Assembly: GCA_947445035.1 (NCBI GenBank) | Contig: CANFCK010000007.1 | Coordinates: 124,001 to 188,000, forward strand | DNA length: 64,000 nucleotides | DNA from: Deltaproteobacteria bacterium | GTDB taxonomy: Bacteria > Myxococcota_A > UBA796 > SXON01 | Reading direction: 5' to 3' | Part shown: in pieces, positions 37,956 to 44,920 of the stretch | Layout of the letters: each line of letters opens with the position of its first letter | Position numbering within the stretch: position 1 is the first letter of the stretch | Notes under the pieces: model-generated | The model's database searches: none | Told to the model about the DNA's origin: nothing | What the model saw: the letters and a program-made list of their open reading frames with translations, nothing else | Made by a program: the position numbers and the translations under genes

Positions 37956-38693
37956 CTAAGCACCCAGCCCTACCCAGGTGCTGCGAATGATTCGCTCGCG
38001 CCGCCCTGCCCACCCTCCCGCGAGCCAGTCCATCTCCTCGATGTAGTGGGCGTGCGCCGTGTTTCCGGGGTGTGCCATGACCTCGACGCTCACGACATCG
38101 AGCCCGGCGGCGAGCTGGCTGCGGAAGGTGGTCGCGTTGGCGAAGGCGGCGGTCGTCACGAATTCGGAAAACGCGCGGCGGAAGCGTGCGGCTCGGAGGG
38201 CCTGGGCAAGCCGGCGGGGTCCGGACGCTTCGGGTCGCCAGGCGCCGACGCCGCGGACGCCGCGAATCCCGGTCTCCCGGAGCAGCGTGCGCAAGAGCGG
38301 CCACAAGACCGGATTCCAGTGCGTGTGGTGGTGGCTGTCGAGGTGCGTCGGGCGCCGATGCCGAGACACGGCGGCCACCTGGGCGTGCCACTCCGAAAGG
38401 ATGATTTCAGGGTGGCTTCGGGTGACCCGGGCGAGGCGACCGGGAAGCTCCCCAGCCGGCGCTTCGTGGAGGCGCACCAGGGCCGGCGCGCCTGTGAGCG
38501 AGGGAAAACCAGTGAGATCGAGGTGCACACCGAGGTCCACGCCCGAGGGAAGCCGGTCCATTGCGTCGCGGAAGCTCGGTCCGGTGGCCAGAACGCTGGT
38601 GGAGTCGACGACGCCCGTGGCGAGCGCAGCGACGATCGCATCGTCCACCGTCGTGGACATCCCAAGATCGTCAGCGTGGACCAGGACCCGCAC
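37956..38693 (-). CDS. YdjC/ChbG-type carbohydrate deacetylase
   Basis: Predicted 245 residues from the GTG at 38691-38693 (VRVLVHADDLGMS). The ADDLGMS block with its metal Asp, DLGVHLDLTGFP, and THLDSHHHTHWNP (metal His) are the YdjC family signatures, as is VEVMAHPGN near the end. Family members remove acetyl groups from N-acetylated sugars, here possibly of the cell envelope. Divergent from the zinc-ribbon methyltransferase, 38 bp away. Confidence 0.87.
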   Translation of the reverse strand: MRVLVHADDLGMSTTVDDAIVAALATGVVDSTSVLATGPSFRDAMDRLPSGVDLGVHLDLTGFPSLTGAPALVRLHEAPAGELPGRLARVTRSHPEIILSEWHAQVAAVSRHRRPTHLDSHHHTHWNPVLWPLLRTLLRETGIRGVRGVGAWRPEASGPRRLAQALRAARFRRAFSEFVTTAAFANATTFRSQLAAGLDVVSVEVMAHPGNTAHAHYIEEMDWLAGGWAGRRERIIRSTWVGLGA

Positions 38694-38731
38694 CGGGCGA
38701 GCGTATCGCAGCCCGCTATGTTGCAGGCCCC

Positions 38732-39514
38732 GTGGCCAACCCCTGCCCCCACTGCGGTCACACCGTCCGCCACTACCGTGCGCTGCGCCACCGTTGGGGC
38801 GTGTGCGATACATGTGGATGTGTCACGCGCGTGTTGAGTGGCGATAGAGTTCCTGATCCATCCGCCTTCTTCGGACACCCCGATCCATCGACTGCGCCGC
38901 GCGAGCAGGCTGAACTCGCCGCCTGGTTGGGCGAGCTGGGGCTGACGCCCCGCGGTGCCATCCTCGACGTCGGGGGCGGCCCAGGATTTGCGGCCACGGC
39001 GCTCGCCTCGCGGCCCGGCGTCGAGCGCGTCGTGCTTTTGGAGTACAGCCCCACCGCCACCGCCTACGCCCGCGCCCGCGGCGTCGAGGCGTACGCATTC
39101 GACTTCGATGGCGCCTCACTCGCAGTGGTGGTCCGTGGCCGCTTCGACGTGCTCATGGTGCGGTACAGCCTCGCGTGGTGCGCCGACCTTCCTCGGCTCG
39201 CCGGGCAGCTTCGGGAGGTGGCCGCACCAGCGGCGGCGCTGGTGATCTCCTGGGTGCTCCCCACCCGCGGCGCGTGCCTGGGCTCGGGCCACGAGTCGTC
39301 AGCGCCGCGGGTTTTATGGAGCGAAGCCCAGGTCGATCGTATCTTCGCCACCGCGGGCTGGGCCGTCGAACGTACGTTTGTCCCGAGCCCGCCGCTCCAG
39401 GCGGTGCGGGGACCGTGGCTGCGCACGCTCGCCCTCCCGTTCGCCCTCGCCCCTGGTCCCCTGCCCAAGGACCCGCTGCAACGCCACGCCGGCCGCCTGT
39501 TCCGGCTCGCCTGA
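38732..39514 (+). CDS. SAM-dependent methyltransferase with N-terminal zinc ribbon
   Basis: 260 residues, GTG start at 38732. CPHCG and CDTCG at the N-terminus (about 4-30) form a CxxC/CxxC zinc ribbon. Motif I is ILDVGGGPGFAATALA. VVLLEYSPTATAYARARG and LMVRYSLAWCADLPRLAGQL complete the methyltransferase core. Such ribbon-methyltransferases often act in sugar or lipid modification. Acceptor unknown. Starts a plus-strand run ending with the ABC exporter. Confidence 0.87.
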   Translation: MANPCPHCGHTVRHYRALRHRWGVCDTCGCVTRVLSGDRVPDPSAFFGHPDPSTAPREQAELAAWLGELGLTPRGAILDVGGGPGFAATALASRPGVERVVLLEYSPTATAYARARGVEAYAFDFDGASLAVVVRGRFDVLMVRYSLAWCADLPRLAGQLREVAAPAAALVISWVLPTRGACLGSGHESSAPRVLWSEAQVDRIFATAGWAVERTFVPSPPLQAVRGPWLRTLALPFALAPGPLPKDPLQRHAGRLFRLA

Positions 39515-39533
39515 GCGGCTACATTCGTCGCGG

Positions 39534-40571
39534 ATGTCCCACCCCCTCGACCGCCTCGCCGCCATCGACGCCGCCACGCTCGGCACTGGGCTCCCCGCCG
39601 ATCACGCTCGCGCCGCCTGGGCGATCGCGATCGCAGCTGCTCGTACGGTCGATACCGCGCGGCCTCTGCCTGGAACGGCGCCGAGCTCGGCGCTGATCAT
39701 CGCGAGCGCAAATGTGTTCACTGCGCCGATCGAGTGGGCGTGGGCGCTTTCGGCGCGCGGGGTGCGCGTCGTTTTGAAGTCGGCCACCGGGCTGGCTGCG
39801 GTGGGGGACGCCGTCGCCTCCTCCCTGCCCGGTGTCGAGGCCGAGGACTGGCTGGGTGGCGACATCGACGCCGAATCGGCCGCGATGTCCGGGGCGGAGG
39901 TGGCGTTGTTGTTCGGGAGTGCCGAGACCATCGCTGCGGTTTCTTCACGGGCGCGGATTCCCGTTTTCGGTTTCGGACCGCGGTTCGGGGTGGCGTTGGT
40001 GGACCGACTCGACGCCGAAGTGGCGACCGGCTTGGCAAGGGACCACGCCCTGTACGATGGGCGCGGCTGTATGTCGCCAGCCGGCGTGTTCGTCCGAGAA
40101 GCCGCCGACCTCACCCCGCTGCTAGACGCCCTCCGCGTGGCCGACGCGCGCTGGCCGCCCGGCGACCGCGATCCGAGCGAGTCCGTGGCGCGACGCACCC
40201 TCGTGCTGCTCGGCAGGGCGCTGGGGCGTACCCACGAGGTGGGAAGCTGGCTGGTCGTCGAGCTTCCCGCGTCCCACTTCCGGCCGCGGGGGCTTCCGCG
40301 GGTGGTGACGATCCACCCCGCCACCGACATCCAGACGGCGATCGCACCCTGGCGCGGTGAGCTCGGCACCATCGCCCTGGCTCGCGCGGTGGAGGGCGAC
40401 CTGGGAGACAATCCGGTGCTCGCCGCACAGCTGGGACTGGTGGGACTGCCGTCGGCGCGGGTATGCGAGGTGGGAGAGATGCAGCGACCGCCGGGGAGTC
40501 GCCGCCTGCACGACGGGGTGGACGTGCTGGCCCGCCTGTGGGAACTGCCTCCGCCGGCACCGAGGTTATGA
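39534..40571 (+). CDS. LuxC-like acyl-CoA reductase
   Basis: 345 residues. ALYDGRGCMSPAGVFV carries the Cys179 of the LuxC/acyl-CoA reductase family (PF05893). IIASANVFTAPIEW and VVLKSATGLAAVGDA form the nucleotide-binding half. It would reduce an acyl-CoA or acyl-enzyme to an aldehyde. No luxD/E or luciferase genes are nearby, so this is an orphan, perhaps for wax or ether lipids. It begins 19 bp after the methyltransferase. Confidence 0.85.
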   Translation: MSHPLDRLAAIDAATLGTGLPADHARAAWAIAIAAARTVDTARPLPGTAPSSALIIASANVFTAPIEWAWALSARGVRVVLKSATGLAAVGDAVASSLPGVEAEDWLGGDIDAESAAMSGAEVALLFGSAETIAAVSSRARIPVFGFGPRFGVALVDRLDAEVATGLARDHALYDGRGCMSPAGVFVREAADLTPLLDALRVADARWPPGDRDPSESVARRTLVLLGRALGRTHEVGSWLVVELPASHFRPRGLPRVVTIHPATDIQTAIAPWRGELGTIALARAVEGDLGDNPVLAAQLGLVGLPSARVCEVGEMQRPPGSRRLHDGVDVLARLWELPPPAPRL

Positions 40572-40587
40572 CCCCGACGAGGCACCC

Positions 40588-40980
40588 ATGCTCCTGACCC
40601 TGCTGCTGACCTCGTCCGGCATCGCCGGCGATCCCGGAGTCGAGGCCGCGCCGACCGACGCGACCACCGCCCCGCTGCCCCCCGCGCTGGCCTGCCGCGG
40701 CACCGAGCCCTTCTGGTCGATCACACTGGACCAGGGGAAGGCTCGGGCGGCGTCGCCCGACCGACCCGACGCCCCCGAGGTAGGCTACTCGGTCACCGCC
40801 ACGACGCATACTGACGCATTTCTTGTATCACCCAAAGGGAAGGGACCCGGCTTCAGATGGCTGACCGTCGCCCCCGGCGCGTGCACCGACGGGATGTCGG
40901 ACAAAGCGTACGTCTTCCGGGCCTTGGCGTTGACCTCCGAGCACGGTTTCGTCTCGGGCTGCTGCGCCGTCCCCGACTGA
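40588..40980 (+). CDS. Small exported protein, COG3650-like
   Basis: 130 residues. N-terminal hydrophobic segment (MLLTLLLTSSGIAG) is a signal peptide. The mature part has CRGTEPFWSITLDQG, GACTDGMSDKAYVFRALAL and GCCAVPD, a Cys-rich pattern I associate with the COG3650 uncharacterised envelope proteins. Function unknown. It starts 16 bp after the LuxC-like gene and ends 3 bp before the ABC ATPase. Confidence 0.75.
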   Translation: MLLTLLLTSSGIAGDPGVEAAPTDATTAPLPPALACRGTEPFWSITLDQGKARAASPDRPDAPEVGYSVTATTHTDAFLVSPKGKGPGFRWLTVAPGACTDGMSDKAYVFRALALTSEHGFVSGCCAVPD

Positions 40981-40983
40981 TCG

Positions 40984-41964
40984 GTGTCGGAGATCGTCGC
41001 CCAGGACCTCGTTCGAAGCTTCGCGATCCGCGAGCGAAGCGGCGGCATCGGGGGGGCGATCGCCGACCTGTTCCGACCCGCACGCGGGGAAAAGCGCGCG
41101 CTCGACGGGGTGAGCTTCCGCATCGGCGCCGGTGAGACCGTGGCGCTCATCGGCCCCAACGGCGCGGGAAAGTCAACCACCGTCAAGCTGCTCACCGGCA
41201 TCCTCACCCCCACCTCGGGATCGGTCCGGGTGGGCGGGTTGGACCCCTGGGCCGACCGCACGACACATGTGAGACGTATCGGTGCCGTCTTCGGCCAGCG
41301 CACCCAGCTTTGGTGGGACCTGTCGGTAGGGGAAGCCTATGAGCTTCTCGCGAAGATGTATCATGTATCAAACGTCGATTATCGGCGGCGGTTGCAGAAC
41401 TTCGACGAGGTCCTCGGCGTGGGTCCGCTGCTGCGTACGCCAGTTCGGCAGCTTTCCCTTGGCGAGCGTATGCGTTGCGAGCTCGCGGCGGCGTTGTTGC
41501 ACGCCCCTCCGCTTTTGCTCCTGGACGAGCCCACCGTGGGTCTGGATGTGGCGGTGAAGCTCCGGCTCCGCGCCTTCCTCACCGCTCTCCGCGACGAGGG
41601 CAACACCACTGTCCTTTTGACGACGCACGACCTCGGAGAGGTACGGGCGCTCTGCCCACGCGTGTTGCTTCTGGCGGGTGGGCGCCTGTTGCACGACGGC
41701 CCGCTGGACTCCCTGATTTCGGAGCTCGGCGGGCGTCGCAGCGTCCGCGTCTTCCTGCGCGACCCGGTCACCGATCGGCAGCTCGCGAAGGTGCCCGGCG
41801 CCGGCCGGATCGGACCGACGGAGCTGCTCGTCGTGGTGGACGGCACGGTCAGCGTCGCCGAGCAAGTGCGCGCGCTCGTCAACGAGCTCGACGTAGTCGA
41901 TCTCCGCATCGAAGAGCCCGCCATCGACACGCTGGTGGCGCAGTTCTACGAGACGCCCCGGTGA
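40984..41964 (+). CDS. ABC transporter ATP-binding protein
   Basis: 326 residues, GTG start. Walker A GPNGAGKST, signature LSLGERMR, Walker B LLLLDEPTVGL and H-loop TTHD. The C-terminal 90 residues (VFLRDPVTDRQLAKVPG) are the added domain typical of DrrA/NatA-type exporters. It powers the two membrane proteins that follow, overlapping the first by 4 bp (GTGA). Confidence 0.96.
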   Translation: MSEIVAQDLVRSFAIRERSGGIGGAIADLFRPARGEKRALDGVSFRIGAGETVALIGPNGAGKSTTVKLLTGILTPTSGSVRVGGLDPWADRTTHVRRIGAVFGQRTQLWWDLSVGEAYELLAKMYHVSNVDYRRRLQNFDEVLGVGPLLRTPVRQLSLGERMRCELAAALLHAPPLLLLDEPTVGLDVAVKLRLRAFLTALRDEGNTTVLLTTHDLGEVRALCPRVLLLAGGRLLHDGPLDSLISELGGRRSVRVFLRDPVTDRQLAKVPGAGRIGPTELLVVVDGTVSVAEQVRALVNELDVVDLRIEEPAIDTLVAQFYETPR

Positions 41965-42749
41965 GCCTGCCAACCCTGCGCGCGGCCGCCGTGCTCGGCT
42001 TCCGACACCACCTTGCCTACCCCGCCGAGGTGGCGATCCAGCTGATTGCAGCGTGTCTCGTGGCCGGGCTCAACGGGGCGTTGTGGACTGCGGCGGCGGC
42101 CGATGTCCCCCAACTTGGCGGGCTCCCCAGTCTCGCCATCCGGACCGAAGTCCTCGTCGCCTGGGCGGGGATCAGCGCCATCGCGACGCGGGTCCACGAA
42201 GATCTGGGGGAGCGCTTCCGCGACGGCCAGATTGCCGCCGACCTGCTCCGGCCGGTGCCGTTGCCGGCGTTTCTCTACGCACGCGACCTCGGGCGGGCCA
42301 CCGCGGCGTTCGTGGTGCAGGCGGTGCCGCTGATTGCGCTGTGCGCGTGGTTCGCTCCGCTCGGACTCCCGTCGTCGCCGCTGCGCTGGGCCGCATGGGC
42401 GCTGGCGCTCTTCGGCGCGCACGCGGTGAACGTGGCGATCAGCTTTTTGCTGGGACTCGGCGCGTTCCGAATCGGCACGGTGGCGGGGCTCGGTACGCTG
42501 AAGGCCACGCTGGTGTCGCTGTTTTCGGGCGCGCTCCTGCCGCTGGAGTTGCTGGGACCCACGCTCCGGACGGTCGCCTTCGTTCTGCCCTTTCACGTTC
42601 TCGCGCACACGCCCGCGGCGGTCCTGATGGGCACCGGCCCATCGCTGCCCCTGTTCGCCGAGCAGTGGGGCTGGGCGCTCGCGCTGTGGGCGGTGGGCCT
42701 CCTGGCGTGGCGTCGGGTCTCCCGCACGCTCACCCTGCAAGGGGGCTGA
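41961..42749 (+). CDS. ABC-2 type permease, first subunit
   Basis: 262 residues, GTG start inside the stop of the ATPase gene. About six membrane helices (for example YPAEVAIQLIAACLVAGL, TAAFVVQAVPLIALCAWF, GTLKATLVSLFSGALLPLEL) and the conserved GERFRDGQIAADLLRPVPL cytoplasmic loop place it in the ABC2_membrane_6 group. Forms a heterodimeric pore with the next gene. The cargo is not evident. Confidence 0.9.
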   Translation: MSLPTLRAAAVLGFRHHLAYPAEVAIQLIAACLVAGLNGALWTAAAADVPQLGGLPSLAIRTEVLVAWAGISAIATRVHEDLGERFRDGQIAADLLRPVPLPAFLYARDLGRATAAFVVQAVPLIALCAWFAPLGLPSSPLRWAAWALALFGAHAVNVAISFLLGLGAFRIGTVAGLGTLKATLVSLFSGALLPLELLGPTLRTVAFVLPFHVLAHTPAAVLMGTGPSLPLFAEQWGWALALWAVGLLAWRRVSRTLTLQGG

Positions 42750-43526
42750 GTGGAGCTCGTTGCCCTCCTCGGACAGCGCCTCCGGACTCGGCTGGCGTAC
42801 CGCGGCGATGTCGTCGCGGGGCTGTTGAGCGGGGTGCTGCTGGCGGTGGTGGGCCCCGTCTTCATCACGACAGTGTTTCAACATGTATCAAGTCTCGGGC
42901 GCTGGACGGCGCCAGAGGTGCTTTTCGTCTGGGGCTTCGCAGACACCGTATCCGGCTGTTTCTACGTGGTGTTTCAGGGCCTGTACGTGCTGAACCGGCG
43001 CTACATCCTTGCCGGCGAGCTCGACCGCCTCTTGGTGCGTCCGGTCGATCCCTACGCCCAGCTCCTGCTCGACAACCTCGCTGTGGAGGAGCTCCCGTCG
43101 GTGTTTCTGGGCCTCGTCGTCATCGCGATTGCGCTTGCCTGGGGCCTTCCGGAGCCCGAGCCGTGGCGATGGTTACTGCTGCCGGTGTGGATTGCGGGCG
43201 GGCTCGCCACCCTCGGCGGCGTGGTCACGGCCATCGCGTCCTTGGGCTTTCACCTTCACCACCGGGGCACGGCGGTAGGGCTGGTGATGCAGCTGACGAG
43301 CTTCTCCCGCTACCCCCTCGATCTATTTGGCTCGCCGCTGCGATGGCTCCTCACCGCGGTCCTCCCCTTCGGCTTCGCCGGGTTCTACGGGGCCTGCCTG
43401 TTTCTGCCGCGGCCGGAGTTGCAGGCCTATGCGTGGGCGACGCCCGCGGTGGGCGCGCTGGCGTTGGTGGGCGGGTACGCCGCGTGGCGGGTGGGGCTGC
43501 GGAGGTACACCTCAGTTGGGGGGTGA
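42750..43526 (+). CDS. ABC-2 type permease, second subunit
   Basis: 258 residues, GTG start abutting the previous stop. Six predicted helices; GELDRLLVRPVDPYAQLLLD matches the loop of the partner permease. Ends LRRYTSVGG. The same nine residues and stop, with silent changes, recur 330 bp downstream. Completes an ATPase-permease-permease exporter. Confidence 0.9.
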   Translation: MELVALLGQRLRTRLAYRGDVVAGLLSGVLLAVVGPVFITTVFQHVSSLGRWTAPEVLFVWGFADTVSGCFYVVFQGLYVLNRRYILAGELDRLLVRPVDPYAQLLLDNLAVEELPSVFLGLVVIAIALAWGLPEPEPWRWLLLPVWIAGGLATLGGVVTAIASLGFHLHHRGTAVGLVMQLTSFSRYPLDLFGSPLRWLLTAVLPFGFAGFYGACLFLPRPELQAYAWATPAVGALALVGGYAAWRVGLRRYTSVGG

Positions 43527-43845
43527 GTTGCCGCCAGACGGCGAACGCCTGTGTCGAAGCGACCGGTGATGCCGTGCTCGGGCGATTCCGCCGTGAAGGC
43601 GTCGCCATCGACCAGAAAGGCGGATGAACGGCATGGCAAGGGACACACCCCGCCCGCGTACTTCGGCCTCGGGCCGGCAAGCGCCCGCAGCGCGAAGAAA
43701 GCGGGGGCGACGAGCACATCGGGGCGCCGCAGATGGCCAATAAGGCGACCGGCTCTCGTTGCCCGGGGGGCGGCTCCTCACCCATGCGCAACGGGAGCCA
43801 TGCGGCCGCTGCCGGCGCCTCTTCGCGCGGTTGCGCCGCTACACC
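43527..43845 (+). other. Gene-free stretch ending in a copy of the permease tail
   Basis: About 320 bp with no gene I can support; frames on both strands are short or atypical. At its right end 43831-43860 reads TTG CGC CGC TAC ACC TCA and on to a stop, encoding LRRYTSVGG-stop, as at 43497-43526 but with 7 of 30 bases changed, all silent. The stretch therefore looks like the residue of a lost second permease copy or an insertion at the 3' end of the gene. Confidence 0.55.
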
Positions 43846-43860
43846 TCAGTCGGCGGCTGA
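43831..43860 (+). repeat. Duplicate of the last ten codons of the permease gene
   Basis: 30-bp imperfect direct repeat of 43497-43526. Both encode LRRYTSVGG plus stop; 23 of 30 bases match and every difference is synonymous. The copy overlaps the stop codon of the convergent barrel gene. Silent-only divergence implies the copy once belonged to an intact related gene. Confidence 0.6.
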
Positions 43861-44805
43861 CTTCTTCTTGGGCTTCGGGGCTGGCTGCAGCACCTGCGGG
43901 CGCCCAAAGCGGTCGTCATCGACGGGCGCCTTCGACATCACCGCGACTTCCAGGTACACGCCAGGGTTTCCCGCCTGGTAGCTCGCTTCACCCTTGAATC
44001 GGAGAATCTCGAAGGCGGTGGATGCGACCGAGACGCCCACGCCGAACCCCCGGGTCGAATCGAGTTCCACCCGCGCGCCGGGCGAGACGATCGCGGTGGG
44101 GAAGAGGTCCGCGCCGACAAAGCCGCTGTGGCCTTCGCCAAGGTCGCTGACGAACTCGACGTAGGGGACCACGACGCCCAGGTCGATGACCGACGCGAGC
44201 TCGAGCCCGCCAAAGCCAAGGGCGTCGAACCCGCCCCCGAACCACGCGCCGCCGGCCACCTCAACGGTCGAAAACGTCGCGTGCCCACGGGCGCCAGCAA
44301 TGAGGGGGAGCGAGGTGGGACCAACGTCATCGAGGCGGAACACGTCTACCGTCGCGGGCGCGAAGCCGAGAAGAAGACTGACCCCGCCCTTGGCGCTGCC
44401 GAAGTCCGCTCCGCCTCCGAGCACCGCGCCCGGCACACGCGCCGAAGCCATCGACGCAACCACCGCCTGACGCCGCCAGGGATCGACGGACTCCAGCCGG
44501 AAGATCCCAGGAAAGACGCCGCCCCACGCGCGCCACCCCCGGCCCCCGCCGCCCACCGTGAGGCGCTCGGGCGCCAGTGAATACACGAGCAACCCGTCTC
44601 CGCTCACCGTGGCGGCGGTGTCCAACTGCATCACGAACGCAAATCCATCGCCACCAACCTTCAGATCAGCCTCGGCCTGCTGCACGCCGAACGAGGCCAC
44701 GCTGGTGTCGCCCGCGAAGGCGACCCCGGCGATGAGATCGACCGCGCCCCCGACCTCGGCATTTCCGGCGAGCGCACTTGGCAACAGGAGAAGCAGCATG
44801 TGCAT
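43846..44805 (-). CDS. Outer-membrane barrel-like protein
   Basis: 319 residues. Signal peptide MHMLLLLLPSALAG. The mature chain is rich in alternating strands (ADLKVGGDGFAFVMQLDTAA, LASVIDLGVVVPYVEFVSDL, FGVGVSVASTAFEILRFKGE) with a GGGGRGW turn, and ends in a Lys/Pro tail (APKPKKKSAAD). Probably a porin-like outer-membrane protein. No specific family. It is convergent with the ABC exporter and divergent from the SMI1/TPR/HEAT gene. Confidence 0.75.
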   Translation of the reverse strand: MHMLLLLLPSALAGNAEVGGAVDLIAGVAFAGDTSVASFGVQQAEADLKVGGDGFAFVMQLDTAATVSGDGLLVYSLAPERLTVGGGGRGWRAWGGVFPGIFRLESVDPWRRQAVVASMASARVPGAVLGGGADFGSAKGGVSLLLGFAPATVDVFRLDDVGPTSLPLIAGARGHATFSTVEVAGGAWFGGGFDALGFGGLELASVIDLGVVVPYVEFVSDLGEGHSGFVGADLFPTAIVSPGARVELDSTRGFGVGVSVASTAFEILRFKGEASYQAGNPGVYLEVAVMSKAPVDDDRFGRPQVLQPAPKPKKKSAAD

Positions 44806-44829
44806 CGATGTAGCATCTCAGGTCTTCCT

Positions 44830-44841
44830 TTGACACGTCAA
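44830..44841. promoter_or_regulatory. Near-palindrome TTGACACGTCAA in a divergent promoter region
   Basis: TTGACACGTCAA lies in the 115-bp gap between the barrel gene and the SMI1/TPR/HEAT gene. It differs by one base from TTGACGCGTCAA at 30335-30346, upstream of the D,D-carboxypeptidase. Placement in two promoter regions suggests a shared operator. TATGAT at 44848-44853 could be the -10 of the rightward gene. Confidence 0.4.
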
Positions 44842-44920
44842 GAGCGATATGATGAAACCCCCTCACGACCCGTCGCGCGCGGACCCCCTCCGCGCCCGGA
44901 TCTTCGCCCTTGGAGCCTGC

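Noticed and set aside
43427-43717. Minus-strand frame reading LVAPAFFALRALAGPRPKY as a small gene.
   Set aside because: No ribosome-binding site or family pattern; it overlaps the permease end and lies in the duplication scar.
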